From Lachnospiraceae bacterium (GTDB lineage Bacteria > Bacillota > Clostridia > Lachnospirales > Lachnospiraceae): 64,000 nucleotides of DNA. The first letter of the stretch is position 1. Each line of letters opens with the position of its first letter. The notes beneath the pieces are model-generated. The model did not search any database. It saw only the letters and a list, made by a program, of their open reading frames with translations, and was not told the DNA's origin. Positions 41,040 to 50,182 of the stretch are shown here, piece by piece. The position numbers and the translations under genes are program-made. The stretch covers positions 1 through 64,000 of the forward strand of contig SVEN01000008.1 in assembly GCA_015057365.1 (NCBI GenBank), written 5' to 3'.

Positions 41040-43757
41040 ATGAAAGGGAAAAAGATTATAATAGGGATTCTTTGCAGTATCGGTGCTGTAGCCATCGGTA
41101 TCGGAGCGTGGAATTTTAAAACCATCTCCAACAGTATTCGTAAGTGGACGAGTACACCGGAGGAGTATTTTTACTATATTGAGGAACGTTCCGCAAAGGA
41201 AGCCTTTTCCGTTGTAGGGACTTCCTATGAAGCATTGACGGAGTCCTTTGACACAAAGGAAGGTGTATCCTATGAAGGAACTGCCGAAGTAGAATTCGGA
41301 GAGGGACTGCAGCCACTTTTTCTTGGCGAGGAAGATGCCGGGACAGGGACGCTTTCTAAGGTAGGAATGACATATTCCGGGGGACGCGGAGCGGATGCAG
41401 GAACATCGCAAAACGAGGTATCCCTCTTCATCAACGATAACGAAGTAATTGACGGCACCTACTGGCTGAACAATTGGGAGAATGTCAGCTATCTGCAGAT
41501 TCCTAAGCTTTCCGGGGACATTATTAAGTTTTCCATGACAGATTCCGAACAGAGTATGCTTGTTCCTTCGGATGAGTTTATGGCATTTCTGAAGGAATGG
41601 AGCGCAACGCTCCCGGAAAAGGAAAAGCTGGAGGCAATGCTGCTTCGCTATTATTGTGCGGGGCTTTCCGAAATCAAAGAGGTGGAGGAGGAAACATCCC
41701 TTCTTTCCACCGAAGGTGTTTACATGCGCTGTACCAAGCTGACCGCGACACTTGACGGTGAGGAGCTTTCCAAGGTATTGGAGTCGGCAGTGGAGGAAAT
41801 GCTGCAGGATAAGGAACTGGAAGAACTGATTGTTACCTTTACCGAAAGTCAGCATTTTATGGATGAAGGCGAGCTGTATGACAACATTTATAAGGCGTTA
41901 AATGATTTACGTTTTTCCGCAAGAGAATTAAAGAGCTTTGATGAAGAGTCCGAGATTATCGTTTGGGTGGATAAAACCGGCGCAGTTGTGGGGCATAAGC
42001 TGTCCATAGGCCGAAAAAACGGATTTTATTACGCGGTTCCACGCGAGAAAAACAAAATCGGCTTTACCTTTGAACTGGAAGCAGACGGAACAGAGCTTTC
42101 TCTTACCGGTACCGGTTCGGTAAATAAATCCGAATTCGCCGGTGATTATAAAATTTTAAGCGAGGGATTAAGCTATTTTGAAGGAACCTTTTCGGCGGAT
42201 GTGAAGGAAGCGCTCCGTAATAACGGAACAGGAACCGTTACTTTGTATCCGGTAGGGAAAGCAAAGGACCTTTTAAAGGAGTTTGACGAGGAACTGGAGG
42301 CATATAAAGAGCTCTCCTTTAAATTTCAGGATTTAAATCTTTCCCTTTCTTTCGAAACAGAGAAAAACACATCAAGTGTAGCATATTCGTTTTTGGCCGG
42401 CGACGAACTCTTACTTGGTATTTCTTCCGAACAGACAATGCTTCCGGGAGGGGAAGTAACATTCCCTGAGGATAAAAATACAGTAGAGTTTAAGAATGAA
42501 TCTGAGTTTGTGGAATGGCTTGCGGAGACGGATGTGCAAGGCGTTTTGAACAATTTTCATGCAACCGGACTTCCAAAGTCATGGTTTGCAGGAGCAGCGT
42601 TTGAACCGGATGCCTTAAGGTATATGGCGGCTTTAGGCTATGTGGATGCGGAGGATTACCAAAAGGCAAAGGAGATGTTTCTTGCCTTAGAAAAATCCGA
42701 TAACTACGAGGATTCCGCGGATTATATACTGTTTTGCGATGCCATGCTGTTGTTTGAGGCAGGAAAGCCGGAGGAAGCGGAAAAGCTTCTGGATAAAATC
42801 CAAACTCACCAATGGAATATGGATGCAGGAATATGCCAATGCTACTATGCATTGGGAGAGCGGTATCTGGCGGAAGAAAACTACGAAAAGGCAGAGTTCT
42901 ATTACAAATTTGTTTATTATCGTCAGAGCCTGTATTCATCCGAATACGAGGATGCCTTTACGAAGTATTACTATTCCCTGGCCATGCTTTCCATGGAAAA
43001 CGGCGACTATGAAGATGCGGAAAGTAAGCTTTCTTCTATTGCAGAGGACTATGCGCCGGCTGCGGAGGCCTTAAAGGAATGTGAAAAGAAGTTAGAAGAA
43101 AGCATGGATGCCATGTTGACACGACCGGAATATCAGCTTACGCCGGTGGATTATGAATTCTACTCCATGTTTGTCACTTTGCCGCCTCGGTATGTGGGAA
43201 TTCCGGTAGACAGGGTGACGGAAAGTGAATATGAAAGCTATATTGCCTTAATGGAAGAGGATGCTTTGCTGGAAGGCAAGGTTCTTTCGGAAAAGGATAA
43301 GCGGAAGCTACGGGAGGACTGCGAAGAACTTTCTTACACCAATGCAATCATGTACTATATGCTGAAATACGGTGAAGCAGAACAGGTAGATGAGGATGTG
43401 GTAACAGAAAAAGCCAAGATAGACATGTACCGTCATAAGGAAAAAATGGAGTCTCTGGGCGTCGAATGGGAAGAATATCTGGGCATGTTCGAACATACGG
43501 AGGAAGAACTTCTGACCATGTACAAAGCAGACAGAAGAGAACGGGAAAAGCTGTTTGTGATGGCTTATGTGGTTGCAAAAGAGGAAGGTCTGACCGTATC
43601 GGAGGCGGATTACGACTACTATGTGGCTGATATGTGTGAAGACTTCGGAATTTCAAAAAAGGAATTCTTAAGGGTGAACAGCAGACCGGTATTGGAAGAC
43701 ATTTTTCTGGTAGAAAAGGGGCTGGATTTTCTGGTGGAGCATGCAGAAATCCGTTAA
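41040..43757 (+). CDS. Membrane-anchored protein with TPR-like region and trigger-factor-like C-terminus
   Basis: The 905-residue protein has one N-terminal helix (about 4-24). The middle (about 40-490) is beta-rich and unrecognised. Helical repeats resembling TPRs fill about 520-690 ('AALGYVDAEDYQKAKEMFLALEKSDNY', 'EKAEFYYKFVYYRQ'). The last 200 residues follow the C-terminal chaperone domain of trigger factor: 'GVEWEEYLGMFEHTEEELL', 'KLFVMAYVVAKEEGLTVSEADYD', 'LVEKGLDFLVEHAEI'. The peptidyl-prolyl isomerase and ribosome-binding parts are absent. I infer an extracytoplasmic chaperone-like protein; its client is unknown. AGAAGGAG lies before the ATG. Its own promoter is upstream, and proC follows 61 bases later. 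Confidence 0.75.
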   Translation: MKGKKIIIGILCSIGAVAIGIGAWNFKTISNSIRKWTSTPEEYFYYIEERSAKEAFSVVGTSYEALTESFDTKEGVSYEGTAEVEFGEGLQPLFLGEEDAGTGTLSKVGMTYSGGRGADAGTSQNEVSLFINDNEVIDGTYWLNNWENVSYLQIPKLSGDIIKFSMTDSEQSMLVPSDEFMAFLKEWSATLPEKEKLEAMLLRYYCAGLSEIKEVEEETSLLSTEGVYMRCTKLTATLDGEELSKVLESAVEEMLQDKELEELIVTFTESQHFMDEGELYDNIYKALNDLRFSARELKSFDEESEIIVWVDKTGAVVGHKLSIGRKNGFYYAVPREKNKIGFTFELEADGTELSLTGTGSVNKSEFAGDYKILSEGLSYFEGTFSADVKEALRNNGTGTVTLYPVGKAKDLLKEFDEELEAYKELSFKFQDLNLSLSFETEKNTSSVAYSFLAGDELLLGISSEQTMLPGGEVTFPEDKNTVEFKNESEFVEWLAETDVQGVLNNFHATGLPKSWFAGAAFEPDALRYMAALGYVDAEDYQKAKEMFLALEKSDNYEDSADYILFCDAMLLFEAGKPEEAEKLLDKIQTHQWNMDAGICQCYYALGERYLAEENYEKAEFYYKFVYYRQSLYSSEYEDAFTKYYYSLAMLSMENGDYEDAESKLSSIAEDYAPAAEALKECEKKLEESMDAMLTRPEYQLTPVDYEFYSMFVTLPPRYVGIPVDRVTESEYESYIALMEEDALLEGKVLSEKDKRKLREDCEELSYTNAIMYYMLKYGEAEQVDEDVVTEKAKIDMYRHKEKMESLGVEWEEYLGMFEHTEEELLTMYKADRREREKLFVMAYVVAKEEGLTVSEADYDYYVADMCEDFGISKKEFLRVNSRPVLEDIFLVEKGLDFLVEHAEIR

Positions 43758-43818
43758 AATGTGTTAAAGTAATTATTTAAAATCAAAGTTTTAATATAAA
43801 CGAAAGGAAGAAAACAGT

Positions 43819-44616
43819 ATGAAAATCGGTATTATCGGAGCGGGTAACATGGGTTACCCGATGTTAAAGGGAGCAGTGAAGGTGGTAGGCGGTGAGAATG
43901 TACTTTTCACCTGCATGAGTGAGTCCGACAAGGAAAGAGGCAAGGCGGCAGGCGCCGTGTATTGCGAAAGCAATGCAGAGCTGGCAACGCAGGCAGACAT
44001 GGTAGTGCTTGTCATTAAGCCGTATGTATATGACACGGTGCTTCCGGAGCTTAAGGGTAAGGTAAAGGAGGGCGCTATTGTTGTGACGGTAGCTGCCGGT
44101 ATTACAATTTCATACGTAAAAGAGACTTTGGGCGGACACGTTAAGATGGTGCGTGTCATGCCGAATACCCCGGCCATGGTAGGGGAAGGCATGTCTGCGG
44201 TGACCTTTGATGAAGGTTCCGATTTTACTGATGAGGAGAAGAAGCTGGTAGGCGAGTTTTTCGATTCCTTCGGAAAATACGTAGTGCTTCCGGAGAATTT
44301 GCAGGATGCGGCGATTCCGGCCTCCGGCAGTTCCTCCGCCTTTGTTTACGTGTTTATTGAGGCAATGGCAGACGCTGCGGTTTGCTGCGGTATTCCGAGA
44401 GATACCGCTTATAAAATGACGGCACAGACCGTGCTGGGTGCAGCGAAAATGGTACTTGAGACCGGCGAACACCCTGGAAAGCTCAAGGACAACGTATGTA
44501 CCCCGGGCGGAACCACCATTGCAGGTATTCGTGCCTTGGAAGAAAACGGTTTCCGCAGTGCAGTAATGGAGGCTTGTATTGCTACCTTTGATAAGGTAAA
44601 GTCCATGCAAAAGTAA
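43819..44616 (+). CDS. proC: Pyrroline-5-carboxylate reductase
   Basis: This 265-residue NAD(P)H-dependent enzyme makes L-proline from pyrroline-5-carboxylate, the last step of the pathway begun by proB/proA at 21-23 kb. It has the Rossmann motif 'KIGIIGAGNMGYPMLKG', 'VRVMPNTPAMVGEGMSA' and the family signature 'CTPGGTTIAGIRALEENGFRSAVMEA'. CGAAAGGA is upstream. A Nudix gene follows after 9 bases. Confidence 0.96.
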   Translation: MKIGIIGAGNMGYPMLKGAVKVVGGENVLFTCMSESDKERGKAAGAVYCESNAELATQADMVVLVIKPYVYDTVLPELKGKVKEGAIVVTVAAGITISYVKETLGGHVKMVRVMPNTPAMVGEGMSAVTFDEGSDFTDEEKKLVGEFFDSFGKYVVLPENLQDAAIPASGSSSAFVYVFIEAMADAAVCCGIPRDTAYKMTAQTVLGAAKMVLETGEHPGKLKDNVCTPGGTTIAGIRALEENGFRSAVMEACIATFDKVKSMQK

Positions 44617-44625
44617 GGAGCAATT

Positions 44626-45156
44626 ATGGAGAAAATAAAACGTATTGACCGTTCGTTGGTATATAAAGGAGCCTGGATTTCCATGTATACCGATTCCATG
44701 GCCTTTGCCAACGGAAATTTTGCAAACTGGGATTTTATCCATCATAACGGTGCGGCTGCCATGGTGGCAGAGGACGCCGATGGAAAAATCGTAATGATTC
44801 GTCAATGGCGTCCGGGCGCGGAAGAAGAAATCTTAGAGCTGCCGGCCGGCGGAATTAACCAAGGCGAGGAGCCGATGGCGGCAGCAGTCAGAGAACTTCG
44901 GGAAGAAACCGGAGCCTTGTGTGACACAGCCGAGCCTTTGCTTATGATTCACCCCTCGCCGGCATACAACGATGAAAAGGTTCATATGTTTTACTGTAAG
45001 GTAACGGGCTACGCAGAACTTGCGCTGGATGACAACGAATACGTGACGATTGAACGGTATTCTCTCGAAGAGCTGATTGATAAGATTATACACGGGAAGA
45101 TTTCGGATTCCAAGACCGTGGCAGGCTTGTTTGCCTATAAAGAGTTGAAAAAGTAG
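44626..45156 (+). CDS. nudF: Nudix hydrolase, ADP-ribose pyrophosphatase type
   Basis: The 176-residue protein has a complete Nudix box (about residues 76-98; G-x5-E-x7-RELREETGAL) inside 'LELPAGGINQGEEPMAA', typical of ADP-ribose pyrophosphatases, which split ADP-ribose to AMP and ribose 5-phosphate. The exact substrate is inferred from the family. AAGGAG is close to the ATG. A Xer-like gene starts 17 bases after its stop; nudF-xerD adjacency is common in Clostridia. Confidence 0.88.
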   Translation: MEKIKRIDRSLVYKGAWISMYTDSMAFANGNFANWDFIHHNGAAAMVAEDADGKIVMIRQWRPGAEEEILELPAGGINQGEEPMAAAVRELREETGALCDTAEPLLMIHPSPAYNDEKVHMFYCKVTGYAELALDDNEYVTIERYSLEELIDKIIHGKISDSKTVAGLFAYKELKK

Positions 45157-45173
45157 CCGAAAGGAGGGCATGT

Positions 45174-46055
45174 ATGGAATCTTATATTCAGGCATTTTGT
45201 GATTATAGAAAAGAAAAAAAGCAGGTTTCCGACAATACCATGCTTGCCTATCGTTCGGATTTACTGCGCATGGTAACTTATTTGCGCGGAAACGGTATTA
45301 CTTCCGTGGAACAGATAACGGAAACACAGCTGAATTCTTTTATCCTTTCTGCGGAACGTGAGGGTTTAAAAGCTTCTTCCATTGTACGACTAATCTCAAG
45401 CATCCATAGTTTTTTTGACTATTTAACAAAAAAAGGCATCTTAAAGGATGACCCGGCAGAACGGATTAAAGCACCGAAGGCAGATCCGGTACAGCAAGAG
45501 ATTATTTCGGTGGACGAACTGGAAACCTTACTTACGACACCGGAAACCGATACTCCAAAAGGACTCAGAGACCGGGCAATGTTAGAGGTGTTGTATGCCA
45601 CCGGCATTCATCTGAATTCACTTTTGTCCTTAAAGCTTTCGCAGGTACAGTTAAAATACAAGATACTCCTTGTCAGTGAGGGCGACCAGAACCGGGTACT
45701 TCCTTTGGGACAGCCGGCCTGCGATGCATTGGAAGCATATTTAGAGCGTGGAAGAGAAGTGCTAAAGAAAACAGATTCCGACCCGGAGCTTTTGTTTTAC
45801 AATAAATCCGGTGAAGAAATGACACGTCAGGGCTTCTTTAAACGAATTACCGAATACACAAAAAAAGCAGGATTGCCGAACATTACGCCCCGTATCCTGC
45901 GAAACTCCATGATCCATCATTTAATGAGTAACGGTGCCTCTTATGCGGGAGTTCACCAGCTCCTCGGAACCAAACGACTGTCTGCCGCCATGAACTTCGA
46001 GAGACAGGCTCAGTCGGTACCCGAAATGTACAAAAAAGCCCATCCCAGAGCGTAG
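45174..46055 (+). CDS. XerD-like tyrosine recombinase lacking catalytic residues
   Basis: The 293-residue protein aligns over its full length with XerD: SAM-like N-terminal domain ('YIQAFCDYRKEKKQVSDNTMLAYRSDL'), catalytic-type domain, and even the 'HPRA' C-terminus. The catalytic positions are nevertheless changed: Arg I is H146 ('YATGIHLNSLL'), the His of HxxR is R240 ('PRILRNS'; R243 is kept), the His/Trp site is T266 ('LLGTKRL') and the nucleophile tyrosine is F275 ('AAMNFE'). Strand cleavage is therefore not expected. The reading frame is intact with AAAGGAGG upstream, so it is probably a maintained DNA-binding or architectural protein rather than a pseudogene. It is not next to any mobile element. 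Confidence 0.85.
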   Translation: MESYIQAFCDYRKEKKQVSDNTMLAYRSDLLRMVTYLRGNGITSVEQITETQLNSFILSAEREGLKASSIVRLISSIHSFFDYLTKKGILKDDPAERIKAPKADPVQQEIISVDELETLLTTPETDTPKGLRDRAMLEVLYATGIHLNSLLSLKLSQVQLKYKILLVSEGDQNRVLPLGQPACDALEAYLERGREVLKKTDSDPELLFYNKSGEEMTRQGFFKRITEYTKKAGLPNITPRILRNSMIHHLMSNGASYAGVHQLLGTKRLSAAMNFERQAQSVPEMYKKAHPRA

Positions 46056-46068
46056 GGGACGGGCTTTT
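46032..46068. terminator. Bidirectional terminator overlapping the end of the Xer-like gene
   Basis: AAAAGCCC (46034-46041) pairs with GGGCTTTT (46061-46068), extended by CCC/GGG. The left arm lies within the last codons of the Xer-like gene. A and T runs serve both strands, so it can also end the minus-strand DAHP synthase transcript. Confidence 0.8.
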
Positions 46069-46082
46069 GCCATTCTATAATA

Positions 46083-47114
46083 CTATACTCTTTCAGCGAT
46101 ACGATACAGTAAATCTTCGGTGTCATTCCAGCCCAGACACGGGTCGGTAATGGACTTGCCATAGATGTGCTCGCCGATTTTCTGGCAGCCTTCTTCGATG
46201 TAGCTTTCGATCATAACACCCTTTACAAGCTTTGCAACATCCGGGTTTACCTTACGGCTGTGTAAAATCTCGGAGACAATACGCGGCTGCTCCGCAAACT
46301 TTTTGTTGGAATTGTTATGGTTGGCATCTACGATAACCGCCGGATTCTTTAAGTGCGGATGCTGTGCGTACATATCCAGCAAATGAATTAAATCCTCGTA
46401 GTGGTAGTTGGTCTGGCTCTGGCCGTGCTTGTTTACGGCACCGCGCAAAATACAGTGTGCATATGGGTTACCGGTGGTCTGTACCTCCCACTGACGGAAC
46501 AGAAAGGAGTGGGAGTGCTGTGCCGCGGTTACGGAATTTAACATAACGGAAAGGTCACCGCTGGTAGGGTTCTTCATTCCGGCCGGAATATCCATACCAC
46601 TGACTGCCAGACGATGCTGCTGGTCTTCAACGGAACGGGCACCTACCGCAACGTAGGAGAGGATATCATCCAGATACGGCCAGTTTTCCGGATAGAGCAT
46701 TTCGTCCGCCGGGGTAAGGTGTGTCTCTTCAATGGCATGCAAATGCATCTTACGAACCGCAATCAAACCCTCCTGCATATTCGGAGCCTGCTCCGGATTC
46801 GGCTGGTGAGCGATACCCTTATAACCCTCGCCGGTGGTACGCGGCTTATTGGTATAAATACGCGGAACAAGGAATAACTTGTCCGCAACCTTTTCCTGCA
46901 CTTTTGCAAGACGATGGATGTAATCAAGTACGGCGGTTTCGTTATCAGCGGAACAAGGTCCGATAATCACCATAAACTTGTCGGATTCTCCGGTAATAAT
47001 TTTCTTCATTTCTTCGTCCCGGGCAACCTTTACCGCAGCTGCTTCCGCAGACAGCGGATACAAATCCTTTAATACTTCCGGGGAGATTACTTCTCTGATT
47101 TTTGTGAAACTCAT
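46083..47114 (-). CDS. aroF: 3-Deoxy-7-phosphoheptulonate synthase (type I DAHP synthase)
   Basis: The 343-residue enzyme condenses phosphoenolpyruvate and erythrose 4-phosphate, the entry to aromatic amino acid synthesis. It has 'MVIIGPCSADNETAVLDYI', 'VPRIYTNKPRTTGEGYKG', 'GARSVEDQQHR' and 'VIVDANHNNSNKK', typical of the AroF/G/H type. No chorismate mutase domain is fused. GGAAAGGA precedes the ATG at 47114. A hairpin (CGGCAA 47128-47133 with TTGCCG 47147-47152) lies just upstream of that site and could affect translation. No T-box or tryptophan leader is visible. Confidence 0.95.
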   Translation of the reverse strand: MSFTKIREVISPEVLKDLYPLSAEAAAVKVARDEEMKKIITGESDKFMVIIGPCSADNETAVLDYIHRLAKVQEKVADKLFLVPRIYTNKPRTTGEGYKGIAHQPNPEQAPNMQEGLIAVRKMHLHAIEETHLTPADEMLYPENWPYLDDILSYVAVGARSVEDQQHRLAVSGMDIPAGMKNPTSGDLSVMLNSVTAAQHSHSFLFRQWEVQTTGNPYAHCILRGAVNKHGQSQTNYHYEDLIHLLDMYAQHPHLKNPAVIVDANHNNSNKKFAEQPRIVSEILHSRKVNPDVAKLVKGVMIESYIEEGCQKIGEHIYGKSITDPCLGWNDTEDLLYRIAERV

Positions 47115-47194
47115 ATGTTGTCCTTTCCGGCAATTTCATTTGCTGTTTGCCGATCATTTATAGTAAATCATGTATTTTTCTACATACAAAATAC

Positions 47195-47223
47195 ATTATA
47201 AAACTTAAGAAGAACAGTGTCAA
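47195..47223 (-). promoter_or_regulatory. Consensus promoter of aroF
   Basis: On the minus strand, perfect TTGACA (47223-47218) and TATAAT (47200-47195) are spaced by 17 bases, giving a leader of about 75 bases. Confidence 0.87.
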
Positions 47224-47231
47224 TAGGCGTA

Positions 47232-47260
47232 TTGCGGAATATTTCCGGATATGGTAAACT
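47232..47260 (+). promoter_or_regulatory. Probable promoter of pdp
   Basis: TTGCGG (47232-47237) and TAAACT (47255-47260) are spaced by 17 bases. The hexamers are imperfect. It is back-to-back with the aroF promoter. Confidence 0.5.
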
Positions 47261-47350
47261 GATAATATGAAAAGAAACAAGAATGTAACACAAGACAAAA
47301 ATGTTCCGAAACAGATAAAACGAAACCTGTCATAAAGGAGTGGATTGCAT

Positions 47351-48661
47351 ATGCGAATGTATGATTTAATCATGAAAAAGAAACACGGTGAGGCTTTGTC
47401 AGATACAGAGATTCGCTTTCTCGTTAAGGGATATACCAACGGCGAAATTCCGGATTACCAGATGTCTGCCTTTTTAATGGCAGTTTGTTTTCAGGGAATG
47501 GATGAAGCAGAGACACTGTCTCTTACCATGGCTATGGCAGAAAGCGGAGAAATGCTGGATTTATCGGCAATCCACGGCAGGAAAGCGGATAAACACAGTA
47601 CCGGCGGTGTAGGGGATAAAACCTCTCTGATTTTAGGCCCGATGGTGGCGTCTTTAGGTGTCCCTGTGGCAAAAATGTCCGGAAGAGGACTTGGGCATAC
47701 CGGTGGCACCATTGATAAGCTGGAAAGCTTTCCGGGCTTTTCCGTATCAATTTCCAATGACAAATTTATCGAAAACGTGAACCGTATGAAGCTTGCTATC
47801 ATCGGTCAGACGGCAGATTTGGCCCCTGCGGATAAAATGCTTTATGCTCTCCGGGATGTAACCGCTACGGTAGATCAGTTGTCACTAATCGCAAGCAGTA
47901 TTATGAGTAAAAAGCTGGCTGCGGGCTCAGATGTCATTGTACTTGATGTAAAGGCCGGAAGCGGCGCCTTTATGAAAAACTACGAGGACGCGAGACGGCT
48001 GGCGGAAACCATGGTAAAAATCGGCAACGGAGCAGGCAGAAAGACTTATGCGGTGATTTCCGATATGAACCAGCCGTTAGGTTATGCCGTAGGTAATATT
48101 TTAGAGGTAAAAGAGGCCATCGAGGCCTTAAACGGCAGAGCACCGGAGGATTTAAGCGATGCCTGCATGACATTGGCATCCTATATGTTGCTAGGTGCCG
48201 GCCGCGTAGCTTCCGTTTCGGAGGCGAGGGAGCTTCTTGCGGAGACGGTACATTCCGGTGCGGCACTTGCGAAACTGGCTGATTTTGTGGAGGCCCAGGG
48301 CGGCGATAAACGCTATGTTTACGAACCGGACCGTTTCCCGAAGGCAAGTCTTACCTTCGAGGTAAAAGCATCGACAGACGGCTTTATTTCTGCTATGAAT
48401 ACGGAAGAAATCGGTCTTACCTCTCTTGTTCTGGGCGGTGGACGTGAGACAAAGGAAAGCAAAATCGACCTTACGGTAGGTATTGTATTCGAGAAAAAAA
48501 TCGGAGCAAAGGTAAATGCAGGAGATACCATCGCGGTACTCCATGCGAACGATACAGAGAAGCTTTCCGCAGCAACCGAACGTCTGCAAAAGGCAATTAC
48601 CGTCGGACAGACACCGATTTCCCCGGTCCCGCATATTTTAGGTGTAGTGGAACAGTCATAG
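47351..48661 (+). CDS. pdp: Pyrimidine-nucleoside phosphorylase
   Basis: The 436-residue enzyme splits uridine or thymidine with phosphate for pyrimidine salvage. It has the family signature 'DKHSTGGVGDKTSLILGPMVASLGVPVAKMSGRGLGHTGGT' (given here only to mark residues about 80-120), 'SIMSKKLAAGSD' and 'ALNGRAPEDL'. Thymidine phosphorylase (DeoA) is the close alternative. The ATG at 47351 is 10 bases after AAGGAG; the TTG at 47345 is less likely. Confidence 0.93.
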   Translation: MRMYDLIMKKKHGEALSDTEIRFLVKGYTNGEIPDYQMSAFLMAVCFQGMDEAETLSLTMAMAESGEMLDLSAIHGRKADKHSTGGVGDKTSLILGPMVASLGVPVAKMSGRGLGHTGGTIDKLESFPGFSVSISNDKFIENVNRMKLAIIGQTADLAPADKMLYALRDVTATVDQLSLIASSIMSKKLAAGSDVIVLDVKAGSGAFMKNYEDARRLAETMVKIGNGAGRKTYAVISDMNQPLGYAVGNILEVKEAIEALNGRAPEDLSDACMTLASYMLLGAGRVASVSEARELLAETVHSGAALAKLADFVEAQGGDKRYVYEPDRFPKASLTFEVKASTDGFISAMNTEEIGLTSLVLGGGRETKESKIDLTVGIVFEKKIGAKVNAGDTIAVLHANDTEKLSAATERLQKAITVGQTPISPVPHILGVVEQS

Positions 48662-48711
48662 TTTAGGCTTTTCCGAATATCTTGTAAAAAGAGATGTTTC
48701 GGAGCGTTGAA

Positions 48712-50115
48712 ATGAAAAAGATGAAATTCAAAACGCAAAACAAAACAGAAAAAAGGATACGGGCAGGACGCGCACTTGCCGGTATCCTTTCTGTTTTTCT
48801 TTTGGCGGAAACGGTGATTTTACCGTCGGGAAGAACTGTAAGTGCATTGGCGGGAGGAATTCCGGAAGAGGAGCTTTCGATAGTCGATACGTCAGTGGAT
48901 GCTATGGAGGGAAATGAAGCGAAAAGTATTGTTACCGTAGCCCCGGAGGGCCTTACACTCACATCGGAATCCGTAATTTTGATGGAAACGGAATCCGGTA
49001 CCGTAATTGCGGAAAAGGAGGCAGACAAGGCACGTCCCATTGCCAGCGTAACAAAGATTATGACACTTCTTTTAATTGCGGAAGCGGTGGATACGGGGAA
49101 GATTAAACTTACCGATACGATAACTGTAAGCGAATATGCGGCCTCCATGGGCGGTTCCCAGGTGTTTTTGGAACCGGGGGAAACCCAGAACGTAGAAACC
49201 ATGATGAAATGCATCAGTATTTCCAGCGCAAATGATGCCTGTGTGGCCATGGCGGAGCATTTGGCCGGCAGTGAGGCGGCCTTTGTGGAGAGGATGAATA
49301 CAAAAGCAAAGGAACTGGGCATGAACCATACAACCTTTCACAACTGCTGCGGGCTGGATGTGACCGGACATGTATCCTGTGCACGGGATGTGGCGCTGAT
49401 GTCCGCGGAGCTTATGAAAAATCACCCTTGGATTACAAAATACACCACAACCTGGATGGACACCATCATTCACACCACAAGGCGCGGTAGCAGCGAGTTC
49501 GGGCTCGCCAATACCAATAAGTTGCTAAAGCAATACAACGGTATTACAGGATTAAAAACCGGTTCCACCGATGAGGCCAAGTATTGTTTGTCTGCTACAG
49601 CGGAGCGAAACGGTGTGAAGCTTGTGGCTGTAGTTCTGGCGGCACCGGATACCAAGACCAGATTCCGGGAAGCGGCAGCACTTCTTGATTACGGCTTTGC
49701 AAAATGCACCGTATACCGGGATGAAGGTACGGATTTTCCTCTTACGGAGGTTGAAATAAAGAACGGTAGAGAGAAAACCGTTACAGTAGGCTTAAAATCG
49801 AATTTCAGCCGTGTTTTTACTTCGGGAGAGGATTTGTCCGCAATTAAGAGGGAAATCGTCTTAAAAGACGAAATAAAGGCTCCGCTGGCAGCAGGAGATA
49901 CCATAGGGGAATACCGCTACACGTTAAACGGAACAGAGTTGGGCAGTGTGGACATTATATGTAAAGAAGAGGTAAAAGAAATGAGCTTCGGTGCAAGCTT
50001 TCTAAAGTGTAAGGACTTGTTTTTCGGAGATAAAGGTGTAAAACAGGAGCCTGTAACAGAGGAAAAAGAACCGGCAGCCGAGGAGAAACTTTCATTGACA
50101 CCGCCTGAAAAATAA
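48712..50115 (+). CDS. D-alanyl-D-alanine carboxypeptidase (S11 family, DacF-like), copy 1
   Basis: The 467-residue exported penicillin-binding protein trims pentapeptide side chains of peptidoglycan. A positively charged N-terminus with a signal helix (about 22-42) is followed by the catalytic motifs S112-VT-K115, S172-A-N174 and K282-T-G. The beta-sheet C-terminal domain (about 340-440) and a hydrophobic/amphipathic stretch 'MSFGASFLKCKDLFFGD' are followed by an acidic tail. Sporulation (DacF/DacB) and vegetative (DacA) roles cannot be separated by sequence alone. GGAG 6 bases before the ATG at 48712 decides the start over the ATG at 48694. Confidence 0.92.
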   Translation: MKKMKFKTQNKTEKRIRAGRALAGILSVFLLAETVILPSGRTVSALAGGIPEEELSIVDTSVDAMEGNEAKSIVTVAPEGLTLTSESVILMETESGTVIAEKEADKARPIASVTKIMTLLLIAEAVDTGKIKLTDTITVSEYAASMGGSQVFLEPGETQNVETMMKCISISSANDACVAMAEHLAGSEAAFVERMNTKAKELGMNHTTFHNCCGLDVTGHVSCARDVALMSAELMKNHPWITKYTTTWMDTIIHTTRRGSSEFGLANTNKLLKQYNGITGLKTGSTDEAKYCLSATAERNGVKLVAVVLAAPDTKTRFREAAALLDYGFAKCTVYRDEGTDFPLTEVEIKNGREKTVTVGLKSNFSRVFTSGEDLSAIKREIVLKDEIKAPLAAGDTIGEYRYTLNGTELGSVDIICKEEVKEMSFGASFLKCKDLFFGDKGVKQEPVTEEKEPAAEEKLSLTPPEK

Positions 50116-50123
50116 AGTATGAT
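50095..50123 (+). promoter_or_regulatory. Promoter inside the end of the carboxypeptidase gene, driving the phosphoesterase-scpAB operon
   Basis: Perfect TTGACA (50095-50100) and TATGAT (50118-50123) are spaced by 17 bases. The -35 lies in the last codons of the upstream gene. Confidence 0.75.
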
Positions 50124-50182
50124 AGAGAAGTGAGGAAATCTCAATAGTTGCATTTTTTCAGATGGGAACGGGAGGTGTGTAA

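Noticed and set aside
40887-41855. 322-codon minus-strand open frame opposite the 41040 gene
   Set aside because: The plus-strand gene has a promoter, ribosome binding site and recognisable domains. The minus frame is Cys/His/Phe-rich noise.
45174-46055. Xer-like gene as the integrase of an integrated element
   Set aside because: Catalytic residues are missing, no tRNA or att repeats flank it, and the neighbours (proC, nudF, aroF, pdp) are housekeeping genes.
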